Assembly: GCA_017468395.1 (NCBI GenBank)
Contig: JAFUIR010000011.1
Span: 356,618-420,617 of the forward strand
Length of the DNA: 64,000 nt
DNA from: Lachnospiraceae bacterium
GTDB lineage: Bacteria; Bacillota; Clostridia; Lachnospirales; Lachnospiraceae
Reading direction: 5' to 3'
Made by a program: the position numbers and the translations under genes. The notes under the pieces are model-generated. The model did not search any database. It was given only the letters and a program-made list of their open reading frames with translations, and had not been told where the DNA came from. Position 1 is the first letter of the stretch. Each line of letters begins with the position of its first letter. Positions 8,992-19,019 of this stretch are shown here, in pieces.

Positions 8992-9993
8992 ATGATTGTG
9001 GGTAACAGGAAAATTTCCAAAAAATTCGGTGTGGGTCTGTTTTGTCTGGTGGCACTTGTGATGGCTGTGATTATTGTGGTGCATCACAATCCACTTGCAG
9101 ATGCCCATGAAGAAAAGATAAAGAAAATGGTATCTTGTGCAGTGATTTTGGCATCCTGCGGGGTGTTCTGGAAACTGTATGATAAAATCGTGGTGTTGCC
9201 GGCTGAACTTTACCAAAGCAGAAGGCTGATTTGGAAATTGGCAAAAAACGATTTTAAGAAACGTTATGCGGGCTCCTATATGGGGGCTGTGTGGGCCATG
9301 GTGCAGCCTGTGGTTACAGTGGTAATGTACTGGATTATTTTTGAAAAAGTTTTCGGCGGACAAGGACCGAGGGGAGACAACGGGGTTACAGTGCCTTTCG
9401 TTCTCTTTTTGACGGCGGGACTGGTTCCGTGGTTCTACTTTAACGAGGCGCTGACCAACGGAACCAATGCTCTTTTGGAGTACAATTATCTTGTGAAAAA
9501 AGTGGTATTTAAGATTAGTGTATTGCCTATCATAAAGGTAATAGCTGCTACTTTTATTCATGTGTTTTTTGTGCTGATATTGCTTTTAGTTGCCTGCGGT
9601 TATGGGTATTATCCCAGTGTATACACGTTACAGATATTTTACTACAGTGCCTGTCTTTTTGTGTTTGTGCTGGCCCTTAGTTACACCACTTGCGCATTGG
9701 TTGTGTTTTTTAAGGATTTGTCCCAGATTATTAATATTGCATTGCAGATTGGTATGTGGGTAACACCTATTATGTGGAATGTGGATGAGTTTGATAATGC
9801 TTTTGTTGTGTTGTTGAAATTAAACCCTTTGGTTTATATTGTCAGCGGATATCGCAGTGCCATTTATGAACACACATGGTTTTGGCAGGATTTTTATTCT
9901 ACCATGTATTTTTGGATTGTGACAGTGGTGCTGTTTGGCGCGGGCGCACTGGTGTTTAAGAAATTAAAGGTACATTTTGCGGATGTACTCTAA
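8992..9993 (+). CDS. ABC-2 type polysaccharide export permease (Wzm/TagG-like)
   Basis: The protein has 333 residues. It has two extra hydrophobic segments at the N-terminus (about 12-30 and 46-62), then the standard ABC-2 permease beginning near residue 80 (IWKLAKNDFKKRYAGSYMG) with about six membrane helices. It should pair with the ATPase at 11544 to move lipid-linked glycan across the membrane. The start is uncertain by two codons: GGAGG at 8987-8991 abuts the ATG at 8992, but is correctly spaced for the GTG at 8998. The N-terminal extension is not typical of Wzm and is worth noting. Confidence 0.85.
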   Translation: MIVGNRKISKKFGVGLFCLVALVMAVIIVVHHNPLADAHEEKIKKMVSCAVILASCGVFWKLYDKIVVLPAELYQSRRLIWKLAKNDFKKRYAGSYMGAVWAMVQPVVTVVMYWIIFEKVFGGQGPRGDNGVTVPFVLFLTAGLVPWFYFNEALTNGTNALLEYNYLVKKVVFKISVLPIIKVIAATFIHVFFVLILLLVACGYGYYPSVYTLQIFYYSACLFVFVLALSYTTCALVVFFKDLSQIINIALQIGMWVTPIMWNVDEFDNAFVVLLKLNPLVYIVSGYRSAIYEHTWFWQDFYSTMYFWIVTVVLFGAGALVFKKLKVHFADVL

Positions 9994-10014
9994 AAAACTG
10001 AGGAGTTTTTTCTG

Positions 10015-11529
10015 ATGAAGAAAATATTAAATAAAGTACTGAGTTTTGAGATAAATAAAAAAGTGCTGGCGGTGGGAGCGGTTTTGGTAATGCTCCTGCT
10101 TATGATACCTATCGCCAGGATTATGATGTATTGTATTCCGTGGTATGATGATTTCGGTTACGGAAAGTGGGTTAAGAATTTCTGGGAACTGAAGCATTCT
10201 GTTTGGGATGTATTTAGGGGTGCGTATGCCAGTGCGAAAAACTCCTATTATGCGTGGCAGGGAACTTTTTCCTCCATCTTTTTGATGTCTATTATGCCGG
10301 CAGTGTGGGGAACGGACAAGTATGTGTATGGGCTGTGGTTTTTGCTTATCATTATGACGGTGGCGATTTTTGTAATAGTAAAAGTGCTGCTGATGGATGT
10401 GCTCGGGGCAGACAGATGGAGTACTTTGCTGGTGCAGGCGGTTGTGGCGGCTACCTGTGTGGTATTGTATCATGGTCCCATTGAAGGGTTTTACTGGTAC
10501 GACAGCGGTGTGCATTATACGGGACTGCACAGTTTCGGACTTTTGATGATTGCCATGGTGATTAAACTGATTTACACCAAAGGAAAGGTGAAAAAAGGCG
10601 TATTGGTAGTAGGAAGTGCGCTTTTGGCTGCGTTTGTGGGCGGTGGCAATTACGTTACGGTATTGCAGATGATGCTGCTTCTTTTGTCCATTTTGGGCTG
10701 GGGCGTGATTTTCAAAAAGAAAAGTGTTTTGTGGGCGCTTCCGGCAGTGTGTGGTTTGGGCGCTACCATGTATTTAAACGTAACCGCACCGGGAAATGAT
10801 AAACGTATGGCACATTTTGTAGGCATGACAGTTTCTCCTGTAGAAGCGGTAGTGGATTCCTTTAAATGTGTGTTTACTTATTTTGATGATTTTACAGGTC
10901 TTATGACTTTGGCGGTACTTATTTTGTTGATACCGGTAATTTTGCAGATTGTGGCAAGAACCAACTTCCGGTTCCGCTATCCTGGTCTGGTGCTTTTGTG
11001 GTCGGTTTGTCTGTATGCAACGGGATTTACGCCGACCTTGTTTACCATGGGTCACACCATGCTCTCCAGAGCCACCAGTCTGGTAAAATTTACTTTCCAG
11101 TTATTGTTGTTTCTCAATGAATTTTATTGGATTGGCTGGGGATATCAATATTTAAAGGAAAAGAAAGGCCGGGACGTTCAGGTAAAAAACAGTTTGTGTT
11201 TTTATGTAGTAATGGTTCTGGTAATGATAGGTATTTTTGCGGCGGAGCCTAATAAGGGCGGCATTTACAGTACTTATGGTGCGTATTATTTTGTGCATAG
11301 TGGTGAAGCATACAATTATTATCATGAGTATTTGGAACGTGTGGAAATATGCGAAGGTGATGAAATGGACGTGGTGGTACGGCCTTTTGCGTATAAACCA
11401 TGGGTGCTTTGCATAGGTGATTTGTCAGAGGATCCGACTTATGAGCCCAATCAGTTTATGGCGGATTATTTTGATAAAAACAGCATTATCTGTATTTCTG
11501 AGGAAGAGGAGCAGAAGATGCAGCAATAG
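10015..11529 (+). CDS. polytopic membrane protein, DUF6056-like (possible GT-C glycosyltransferase)
   Basis: The 504-residue protein has about ten predicted membrane helices. A PWYDDFGYG segment at residues 42-50, just after the first helix, places two acidic residues in the first outer loop, as seen in GT-C lipid-phosphosugar-dependent transferases. A second conserved-looking segment GPIEGFYWYDSG follows at about 154. This pattern matches my memory of DUF6056. It lies between the two subunits of the ABC exporter, so it may modify the glycan on the outer face. The reaction is inferred, not shown. Confidence 0.65.
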   Translation: MKKILNKVLSFEINKKVLAVGAVLVMLLLMIPIARIMMYCIPWYDDFGYGKWVKNFWELKHSVWDVFRGAYASAKNSYYAWQGTFSSIFLMSIMPAVWGTDKYVYGLWFLLIIMTVAIFVIVKVLLMDVLGADRWSTLLVQAVVAATCVVLYHGPIEGFYWYDSGVHYTGLHSFGLLMIAMVIKLIYTKGKVKKGVLVVGSALLAAFVGGGNYVTVLQMMLLLLSILGWGVIFKKKSVLWALPAVCGLGATMYLNVTAPGNDKRMAHFVGMTVSPVEAVVDSFKCVFTYFDDFTGLMTLAVLILLIPVILQIVARTNFRFRYPGLVLLWSVCLYATGFTPTLFTMGHTMLSRATSLVKFTFQLLLFLNEFYWIGWGYQYLKEKKGRDVQVKNSLCFYVVMVLVMIGIFAAEPNKGGIYSTYGAYYFVHSGEAYNYYHEYLERVEICEGDEMDVVVRPFAYKPWVLCIGDLSEDPTYEPNQFMADYFDKNSIICISEEEEQKMQQ

Positions 11530-11543
11530 GAAAGGTTTTTGAG

Positions 11544-12875
11544 ATGGAACAAAAACGGGAACAGCAGCAGGTGGCCATTTCGGTCAGGGACGTGAAAAAA
11601 GTATATAAGTTGTATGACAAGCCTTCGGACAGATTGAAAGAGACTTTCGGGCTGGCGAAAAATAAGCATAAGGAACATTATGCTTTAAACGGCGTGAGCA
11701 TGGATATTTATCAGGGCGAAACGGTAGGTATTATCGGTACGAACGGTTCCGGTAAATCCACCATTTTAAAAATAATAACAGGTGTTCTGAATCCTACCAA
11801 GGGTGAAGTGACAACAAATGGAAGAATTTCGGCTCTTTTGGAACTGGGGGCAGGGTTTAACCAGGAGTACAACGGCATTGAAAATATATATCTGAACGGC
11901 ACGATGATGGGCTTTTCGGAAAAGGAAATCGAGGAAAGGATGCCGGAGATACTTAAGTTTGCTGATATTGGCGATTATGTGTACCAGCCTGTGAAAACTT
12001 ACTCCAGCGGTATGTTTGTGCGCCTTGCTTTTGCTGTGGCAATTAATATTGACCCGGAGATTCTGATTGTGGACGAGGCGCTTTCTGTGGGAGATGTATT
12101 TTTTCAGGCAAAGTGTTATCACAAGTTTGAAGAATTTAAAAAGATGGGGAAAACTATTGTTTTTGTAAGCCATGATTTGAGCAGTATCAGTAAGTACTGC
12201 GACAGGGTGTTTTTGCTGAACAAAGGTAATCTGCTTGGGGAAGGAAGTGCCAAGGAGATGATTGATGCCTACAAGCGTGTACTGGTGGGACAATACGAAG
12301 TGCCGGTGCAAAAGGACAGTGAAAATCTTTTGACAGATGGGGAACTGAATATGGCGGCGCTGCAGGCCATGGGACAGAATCCTGAGAAATTGGAGTATGG
12401 TACCAAACAGGCAGAAATTAAAGAATTTTATATTACGGATGATAAAAATGTACGTACCACAGCGGTAATAAAAGGGACAAAGTTTACTTTGCATATGAAG
12501 GTGGAATTTAGGGAGAGGATTGTGGCGCCTATTTTTGCTTTTTCCTTTAAAAACATTAAGGGAACAGAAATTACCGGTACAAACAGTATGATAGAAAAAG
12601 CCTTTTTGGAGCCGGTAGATGCCGGAGAGACGAAGGAAATTACCTTTGAACAGAATATGAGTCTGCAAGGCGGCGAGTATCTGCTTTCTCTTGGGGTGAC
12701 CGGCTATGCGGGCAGTGAATTTGAAGTTTATCACCGCTTGTATGATGTGCTGAATGTGACGGTGGTGTCAGATAAGGATACGGTTGGATTTTATGATATG
12801 GGGTCTTTGGTGGAAGTAAAAACCATTAAGACTATAAAGGATGAAAAAGTAATTCCTTACAGGCAGGAAGCGTAA
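11544..12875 (+). CDS. polysaccharide ABC exporter ATPase with C-terminal Wzt-like domain
   Basis: The 443-residue protein powers glycan export with the permease at 8992. Walker A (GTNGSGKS, residues 65-72), the signature YSSGM (153-157) and Walker B ending Asp177-Glu178 are intact, followed by the switch histidine segment FVSHDLSS. The nucleotide-binding part resembles TagH/RfbB/Wzt. Residues about 285-443 form an extra beta-rich domain with the features of the Wzt C-terminal domain, which in known O-antigen exporters recognises the modified non-reducing end of the chain. The next gene could make exactly such a modification. ATG follows GGAAAGG. Confidence 0.88.
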   Translation: MEQKREQQQVAISVRDVKKVYKLYDKPSDRLKETFGLAKNKHKEHYALNGVSMDIYQGETVGIIGTNGSGKSTILKIITGVLNPTKGEVTTNGRISALLELGAGFNQEYNGIENIYLNGTMMGFSEKEIEERMPEILKFADIGDYVYQPVKTYSSGMFVRLAFAVAINIDPEILIVDEALSVGDVFFQAKCYHKFEEFKKMGKTIVFVSHDLSSISKYCDRVFLLNKGNLLGEGSAKEMIDAYKRVLVGQYEVPVQKDSENLLTDGELNMAALQAMGQNPEKLEYGTKQAEIKEFYITDDKNVRTTAVIKGTKFTLHMKVEFRERIVAPIFAFSFKNIKGTEITGTNSMIEKAFLEPVDAGETKEITFEQNMSLQGGEYLLSLGVTGYAGSEFEVYHRLYDVLNVTVVSDKDTVGFYDMGSLVEVKTIKTIKDEKVIPYRQEA

Positions 12876-12888
12876 AGAGGAGAAAAAA

Positions 12889-14961
12889 GTGGCAGCGCTG
12901 GAGAAAAAAGTAGAAAAAATCGGAAAAATAAATCTTGATTTAACTAAGTACCCCGGACAGGACTTTTATTGTGACGGTGCAGTGGAAGATGAACTTTTGG
13001 AGATCGTGCAAAAGTATTCAAAGGTAGAGTATTCGCGCATTATTGAAGAAAGAGCGGATTGGCCCACGTTGTATCATTTATCGTCACTTCGGGAAAATAT
13101 TGTGGATTGGATTCCAATGGATGAAAATACGAAGGTGTTGGAAGTCGGTTCCGGTTGCGGGGCTATTACAGGTGCACTTTCCCGTAAGGCAGGTGAAGTA
13201 ACCTGCGTGGAACTTTCCAAGAAACGCAGTATAATAAATGCTTATCGTAATAGTGAATGTGAGAATGTGACGATTCATGTGGGGAATTTTAAAGATGTGG
13301 AACCGGATCTTCCCAGGGACTATGACTATATTTGCCTGATAGGAGTGTTTGAATACGGACAAAGTTACATAGGCGGTGAGAAACCCTATGAAGAATTTTT
13401 GCGTATTCTGATGGGGCATCTTGCTTTGGGCGGAAGAATTGTAATTGCCATTGAAAATAAATATGGCATGAAATATTTTGCGGGATGCCGGGAAGACCAT
13501 TTGGGCACTTATTTCAGCGGAATTGAAAACTATCAAAATGACAGTGGTGTGAGGACTTTCAGTCGTAAAGGGTTGGAAAAAATTTTTGCTGCATGTAAGG
13601 TGGACAAATATTCCTTTTATTATCCCTATCCGGATTATAAATTTATGACTACTTTGTATTCGGATGCGTATTTGCCGGGGAAGGGAGAACTATCTAAAAA
13701 TCTCTGCAATTATGACAGGGACAGAATGGTTCTTTTTGATGAAAAAAATGCTTTTGACGGCACTATTGAGGAAGGGGTATTTCCGTTGTTTGCCAATTCC
13801 TATATTGCGGTTCTTGGTGAGAAACTGGATGTAAAGTATGTGAAGTATTCCAATGACAGAGCACCGGAGTATCAAATCAGGACGGAGATTTGCAGGGATG
13901 TAAATGGAAGAATTGACGTAAGAAAACACCCGTTATCGCAAGAGGCCAAGGAGCATATCCGGGCTGTAGCGGTGGCTCATGATAATTTGCGCCAGAGATA
14001 CGAAGGCAGTGGTCTGTTTGTGAATAAGTGCGAACTTTATGAGCGCAAGGATAAAGTGTGGGCATCCTTTGAGTTCGTTTCGGGGGTACCTTTGTCTGAG
14101 TTGATGGACAGATGTCTGGAAAAAAATGATTTGGACGGATTCCACAAACTGTTTAAAGAGTATGTGGAGAAAATTGGCTATAATGAGCAGTATCCCGTTT
14201 CTGATTTTGATATGGTGTTTTCTAATATTATGGTCAAGGGTGACAAGTGGACGGTCATTGATTATGAATGGACCTTCGGCAAAGAAGTGAGTGCAAAAGA
14301 ACTTGCATTCCGAGCGGTTTATTGCTATTTGCTGGAGAATGAAAAGAGGAATAAATTAAATTTAGATTTAATTTTAAAAGAACTGAATATTACAGAAGAG
14401 GAAGCACAGAATTATCGGGAACAGGAAATGGACTTCCAAAAATTTGTTACGGGAAAGCGCCTGTCCTTGGGTGAGATGAGAAACAAAATCGGCCATCAGG
14501 TGTTGGAGCCGATGAAATGGGTGGAAAAATATCAGGCGGCAGATTCTGCTTCCAGGGTGCAGATTTACGAAGATTGCGGTAAGGGATACAGCGAGGAGAA
14601 TTCCTATTTTATTCCTGAGGCTTATCAGGGCGAAAATCTCATTGAAACGGAAGTGGCGGTCAGCGGAAATGTGGCGGTGCTCCGTTTTGATCCGGCTATG
14701 TGCAGTTGCATTGTAAAGATAAGGGAAATGCTGTGGAATGGGACGCCTGTTCCTATGCAAAACCGTAAAATGATTGTTACCAACGGAAAAGCCGCCGGTA
14801 ACGGGACTTATATATTCCCGACCACAGACCCCAATATCAATATAAAAGTGGGAGATTTGGAAAGACGCGGTGAAAATATTTTGTTCGTGCAAATGGAAAT
14901 AAATCCGGTTCCTGTGGAAATGGCACAGGATTTGGCCAATTCCGTGAAGAAATTGATATAA
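12889..14961 (+). CDS. bifunctional SAM methyltransferase and kinase-like protein (WbdD-like)
   Basis: The 690-residue protein begins at a GTG with AGAGGAG 6 bases upstream, 13 bases after the exporter ATPase. A class I methyltransferase domain has motif I VLEVGSGCGAITGA near residues 82-96 and later AIENKYG. A second domain (about 300-500) has a protein-kinase/aminoglycoside-phosphotransferase-like catalytic loop, Asp441-x4-Asn446, and a metal-binding-like IDYEW with Asp458. The usual His of the HxD motif is Asp439 here. A third C-terminal part (about 560-690) is beta-rich and unassigned. Methyltransferase plus kinase in one chain beside a Wzt-type exporter is the arrangement of WbdD, which caps O-antigen chains. 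Capping is an inference; methylation alone is also possible. Confidence 0.75.
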   Translation: MAALEKKVEKIGKINLDLTKYPGQDFYCDGAVEDELLEIVQKYSKVEYSRIIEERADWPTLYHLSSLRENIVDWIPMDENTKVLEVGSGCGAITGALSRKAGEVTCVELSKKRSIINAYRNSECENVTIHVGNFKDVEPDLPRDYDYICLIGVFEYGQSYIGGEKPYEEFLRILMGHLALGGRIVIAIENKYGMKYFAGCREDHLGTYFSGIENYQNDSGVRTFSRKGLEKIFAACKVDKYSFYYPYPDYKFMTTLYSDAYLPGKGELSKNLCNYDRDRMVLFDEKNAFDGTIEEGVFPLFANSYIAVLGEKLDVKYVKYSNDRAPEYQIRTEICRDVNGRIDVRKHPLSQEAKEHIRAVAVAHDNLRQRYEGSGLFVNKCELYERKDKVWASFEFVSGVPLSELMDRCLEKNDLDGFHKLFKEYVEKIGYNEQYPVSDFDMVFSNIMVKGDKWTVIDYEWTFGKEVSAKELAFRAVYCYLLENEKRNKLNLDLILKELNITEEEAQNYREQEMDFQKFVTGKRLSLGEMRNKIGHQVLEPMKWVEKYQAADSASRVQIYEDCGKGYSEENSYFIPEAYQGENLIETEVAVSGNVAVLRFDPAMCSCIVKIREMLWNGTPVPMQNRKMIVTNGKAAGNGTYIFPTTDPNINIKVGDLERRGENILFVQMEINPVPVEMAQDLANSVKKLI

Positions 14962-14972
14962 CTGTGAGGTGG

Positions 14973-17009
14973 ATGGTGGGTATTCAAAACACACTTAAAG
15001 CAAAGGTAAAACAAGTATTAACAGATAGGTGCGTTCGTGATTACGAGCGCACTTATTGCCATGCTCTTAAGGAGGCGGAATACCGGGAAGCCATTGTTGC
15101 GGCAGAAAATTTTCAATTGGCATGCTGGCAGGCAAAAGGTGTATTAAAGGAGTTGCCGGCTGCGCAGCTGGTGAAATATTCTTTTGACAAAAAAATAGAT
15201 TTTTCTGCGCTGGCAGATACCATGTCTTGCGAAGAAACCGGTCCTTTGACAAATGGCGGCGTGGTGGTTTTTGCAGATGACCGCGTGGCTTTGAGTGAAC
15301 ATGCTCTTTGGGTTTTGCAGTATTGGATGTCGGTTCACCCGCAAGTACTTTGTGCTTACGGAGATGAAGATGTAAATGATAAAGAAGGCGGACGCCGGAC
15401 CCCGTGGCTGAAACCGGATTGGTCTCCGGATTTGTTTTGCTCCATGTATTATCTTGGAGGAATCTTCTGCGTGAGAAAAGAATTGTTTTTTACTGTGTGC
15501 GCAGAATACGCCGGAAAAGAAATTTTGCCTGTGGAGTATTTTGCAAAGTTACTTTTTTGTGCCGGCGGTTTTGAAAAAAGGACAGACAGAATCGGTCATA
15601 TTCCTTTTACACTGTGCCACCATCAAAGCGCAGAGGACTACAATTCTTATATGTGTGCGTGGGCGACGGAAAACGTAAATGCGGAAGGCATAAGTGCAGG
15701 AAGAGAAATTTCAGAGAATACAAACAACAAAATAACGAGCGTTATCATACCTACCAAAGACCATCCGGATGTTTTGGAACGCAATCTCCGCTCCCTGGTA
15801 AAGACGACATTGGGAGTGCCTTTGGAAATAGTTATTGTGGACAATGGCAGTACAGATGAAAATAAGAAAAAAATAGAGAAATTAATTCGTGATTTAACAT
15901 GGCACGATATAAAATATATTTATGAGCCTATGGAGTTTCATTTTTCTAAAATGTGCAATATAGGCGCTAAGAATGCAAAAGGTGAATATCTCCTTTTTTT
16001 AAATGATGATACAGAGGCTTTGGAAGAAGGCTGGCTTGAAAAGATGCGTGACAAAGCGGCACGTCCTTACGCAGGAGCTGTCGGGGCAAAACTACTTTAT
16101 CCGGACAGCGATAAAATACAGCATGCGGGTATTGTAAATCTTCCTATGGGGCCGGTTCATAAATTGCAATTTAGATCCGATAAGGAAAATTATTATTTTA
16201 ACAGAAATCATGTTGCGGTAAATGTGCTGGCGGTAACCGCTGCGTGCCTTATGGTAAAAGCGGAGCGGTTTCACGAAGCAGGTGGTTTTGCGGAAGAACT
16301 TCCTGTGGCCTTTAATGATGTGGATTTTTGCTTTTCTCTTTATGAGAAAGGGTATTATAATGTGGTTAGGAATGATGTATCCCTGTTCCACCATGAATCC
16401 CTCAGCCGTGGAGATGATGAGGCTCCTGAAAAACTGAAAAGGCTGGAGCGTGAGCGGGCAAAATTATATGAGAGACACCCTGCACTTTTGAAAAAGGATC
16501 CCTTTTATCATGTATATTTAAACCGTGAAGGATTGGATACCCGTATTGTACCGGCGCCCCATGAAACGCTTTCCTGTGAAAACAATGATGTGCGGGTAAA
16601 AGAAATTCCGGCTTTGCCGCCTCTTTCGGAAACGGAAAATGGAAAAATGCGTTTGCACAAAGGGCTTTATGTGAGGGTGGAATCTGTAAGGGGCAATTTC
16701 TGTCAGGGCTACTCTTTTATGTCGGGAGATGATAATGCCTGTTACGAAAAAAAACTGCTGTTTGAAAACCGGGAAGACGGAAGGTGCTATACAGTTTTGC
16801 CGGAAAGAAAACTCCGTCAGGATTTACAGGATAATATGCCTGACCAAAAGAATGTGGCGATGTCCGGATTTGCAGTGAATGTCTACGGACTGCCGGTGGG
16901 GAATTATACCATCGGTGTAATGGCAAAGAATAAAGTAACGGGTGTTACCTATGTGAACCGGTGTGCCAGAACCTTGTGTATCGGTGAAAAATATGAATTG
17001 GAGAAATAA
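14973..17009 (+). CDS. multidomain GT2 glycosyltransferase
   Basis: The protein has 678 residues from the ATG at 14973 with GAGGTGG just upstream; a GTG at 14964 and another at 14976 are alternatives. The N-terminal third resembles the second half of a GT-A fold (AYGDEDVND, then WLKPDWSPDLF), as in tandem rhamnosyltransferases, but lacks the first nucleotide-binding strand. A full GT2 domain follows near residue 250 (SVIIPTKDHPD, IVIVDNGSTD, LFLNDDTEAL with the DXD-type NDD). The last about 130 residues form a separate beta-rich domain. It is cytoplasmic and should add sugars to the growing glycan. The donor cannot be told from sequence, although rhamnose is plausible given rmlBAC. Confidence 0.85.
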   Translation: MVGIQNTLKAKVKQVLTDRCVRDYERTYCHALKEAEYREAIVAAENFQLACWQAKGVLKELPAAQLVKYSFDKKIDFSALADTMSCEETGPLTNGGVVVFADDRVALSEHALWVLQYWMSVHPQVLCAYGDEDVNDKEGGRRTPWLKPDWSPDLFCSMYYLGGIFCVRKELFFTVCAEYAGKEILPVEYFAKLLFCAGGFEKRTDRIGHIPFTLCHHQSAEDYNSYMCAWATENVNAEGISAGREISENTNNKITSVIIPTKDHPDVLERNLRSLVKTTLGVPLEIVIVDNGSTDENKKKIEKLIRDLTWHDIKYIYEPMEFHFSKMCNIGAKNAKGEYLLFLNDDTEALEEGWLEKMRDKAARPYAGAVGAKLLYPDSDKIQHAGIVNLPMGPVHKLQFRSDKENYYFNRNHVAVNVLAVTAACLMVKAERFHEAGGFAEELPVAFNDVDFCFSLYEKGYYNVVRNDVSLFHHESLSRGDDEAPEKLKRLERERAKLYERHPALLKKDPFYHVYLNREGLDTRIVPAPHETLSCENNDVRVKEIPALPPLSETENGKMRLHKGLYVRVESVRGNFCQGYSFMSGDDNACYEKKLLFENREDGRCYTVLPERKLRQDLQDNMPDQKNVAMSGFAVNVYGLPVGNYTIGVMAKNKVTGVTYVNRCARTLCIGEKYELEK

Positions 17010-17012
17010 TCT

Positions 17013-18968
17013 ATGGATTTTAAAGAGGCTTATGAAAAAGAACATTTGAAAAATGCGGAATTGGCAGGACGAATTGCTGATTTGGAAGCCAAAAACGAAG
17101 ACCTGCAGTACAAACTGGACAGAATCAAAAAGAATCCCTTGTGGAAAATGAGCAAGCCTGCAAGGGATGTGATGCATTATTTGATTCGCCAAAAGCAGCG
17201 TCTTTCAAACTGCGGCGGTCCCAGAGGCGTACTTGCCAAACTGAATTACAAAAAACGGGAAAAGCAGGCTATGTGCCAATTTGGAACTGAGAGTTTTCCG
17301 GACGAACAGACGGCGATGAGGCAGCGCAACACCAAATTTGAGCGCATGGTAAAAATCAGTATTTTGGTGCCTCTTTACAATACACCCAAACAATTTCTGT
17401 TGGAAATGATTGACTCTGTCAGAAATCAGACTTATGAAAATTGGGAACTTTGCTTGGCGGACGGTTCTGACGGAGAACATGCCTATGTAGGTGAGATGTG
17501 TCTGGAATATGGCAAAAATGATTCCAGAATTGTCTACCGCAAATTGGACCGCAATGAAGGGATTGCGGGAAATACAAACAGGTGTTATGAAATGGCGACG
17601 GGTGAGTTTATCGGTCTCTTTGACCATGATGATGTGCTCCATCCCAGCGCGCTGTACGAATATGTGAAGGCTATTAATGAGCAGGACGCAGACTATTTAT
17701 ATTGCGATGAAACCACCTTTAAAGGCAGTGACATCAACAAAATGCTGACCATGCATTTTAAGCCGGATTATGCACCGGACAATCTTCGTGCAAACAATTA
17801 CATTTGCCATTTCAGCGTCTTTTCAAGGCAACTTTTGGAAGGTACGGAATTATTCCGTTCCCAGTTTGACGGAAGTCAGGACCATGACATGATTTTGCGC
17901 CTGACGGACCGTGCTAAGAATGTGGTGCATGTACCGAAACTTCTTTATTATTGGAGAAGTCATGCAGGCAGTGTTGCTTCCGGTATTTCTGCAAAACCTT
18001 ATGCCATAGAAGGGGCAAAGGGAGCAGTGGCAGACCACCTTCGCAGACATGGCTTTGAACATTTTAAAATTGAAAGCACCAAGGCTTTTGAAACGATTTT
18101 CCGCCTTCGCTATCAGGTAATCGGTACGCCGAAAGTGTCCATTGTCATTGCCAACAAAGATCATGTGGATGATTTGAGAAGATGTGTTTCCTCGATTTTG
18201 ACGAAGTCCACTTATGATAACTATGAGATTATCATTGTGGAAAACAACAGTGAAACCAAAGAGATATTTAACTACTATGAGGATTTGAAAAAGAACTATA
18301 GTGATAAAATAACAATTGTTACCTTTGGAGGCAAGTTCAATTATTCGGCGGTGAATAACCTTGGCGTAAAACATGCTGATGGTGAATATATTCTCTTATT
18401 AAATAACGACACGGAAGTGATTACCGTAAACTGGATTGAAGAACTTTTGATGTATGCCCAGCGTGAAGATGTGGGTGCGGTTGGCGGAAAATTGTATTAT
18501 GAGAATAAGACCATCCAACATGCCGGTGTGGTTATCGGTCTTGGTGCCCACAGAACGGCAGGTCACACCCATTATAAACAGCCCAGACAAAATCTGGGAT
18601 ATATGGGAAGACTTTGTTATGCCCAGAACGTGACGGCGGTAACCGGTGCCTGCCTGATGGTAAAGAGAAGTCTTTATGACAAGGTGGGAGGATTGGAAGA
18701 AAGTTTTGCCATTTCTTTAAACGATGTGGACCTTTGCCTCAAACTTCGCCGGGAGGGATACTTGAATGTATTTACACCTTTCTGCGAACTTTACCACTAC
18801 GAATCGATTTCCAGAGGATTGGACGACCAAGGTGAGAAAGCCCAAAGATATAATGAAGAATCCGCCCGTTTCCGCGACAAATGGAAGGAACAGTTGGAAA
18901 AAGGTGATCCTTATTACAATCCCAACTTTTCCCTTGACCGCAGTGATTTTTCTTTAAAAATTATGTAG
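17013..18968 (+). CDS. tandem GT2 glycosyltransferase with N-terminal coiled coil
   Basis: The 651-residue protein starts 3 bases after the previous gene, with GGAG 9 bases upstream. Residues about 1-45 are a charged coiled coil ending in the NPLWKMSKPAR motif often found in front of such enzymes. Two GT2 domains follow: one from about residue 112 (ISILVPLYN, FDHDDVLHP) and one from about residue 373 (VSIVIANKDH, LLLNNDTEV). Two catalytic domains suggest addition of two linkages or a repeating disaccharide, as in bifunctional rhamnan-type polymerases. Donor and acceptor are not determinable here. Confidence 0.88.
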   Translation: MDFKEAYEKEHLKNAELAGRIADLEAKNEDLQYKLDRIKKNPLWKMSKPARDVMHYLIRQKQRLSNCGGPRGVLAKLNYKKREKQAMCQFGTESFPDEQTAMRQRNTKFERMVKISILVPLYNTPKQFLLEMIDSVRNQTYENWELCLADGSDGEHAYVGEMCLEYGKNDSRIVYRKLDRNEGIAGNTNRCYEMATGEFIGLFDHDDVLHPSALYEYVKAINEQDADYLYCDETTFKGSDINKMLTMHFKPDYAPDNLRANNYICHFSVFSRQLLEGTELFRSQFDGSQDHDMILRLTDRAKNVVHVPKLLYYWRSHAGSVASGISAKPYAIEGAKGAVADHLRRHGFEHFKIESTKAFETIFRLRYQVIGTPKVSIVIANKDHVDDLRRCVSSILTKSTYDNYEIIIVENNSETKEIFNYYEDLKKNYSDKITIVTFGGKFNYSAVNNLGVKHADGEYILLLNNDTEVITVNWIEELLMYAQREDVGAVGGKLYYENKTIQHAGVVIGLGAHRTAGHTHYKQPRQNLGYMGRLCYAQNVTAVTGACLMVKRSLYDKVGGLEESFAISLNDVDLCLKLRREGYLNVFTPFCELYHYESISRGLDDQGEKAQRYNEESARFRDKWKEQLEKGDPYYNPNFSLDRSDFSLKIM

Positions 18969-18981
18969 TATCTGTTATAAT
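18953..18981 (+). promoter_or_regulatory. candidate internal promoter for the phosphoglucomutase gene
   Basis: TTTAAA (18953-18958), a 17-base spacer and TATAAT (18976-18981) overlap the end of the upstream glycosyltransferase gene and sit 38 bases before the phosphoglucomutase start. It could let this housekeeping gene be expressed apart from the operon. Confidence 0.4.
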
Positions 18982-19019
18982 TAAATAGATGTGACAATTC
19001 ATAATTAGGAGGAAATGTT

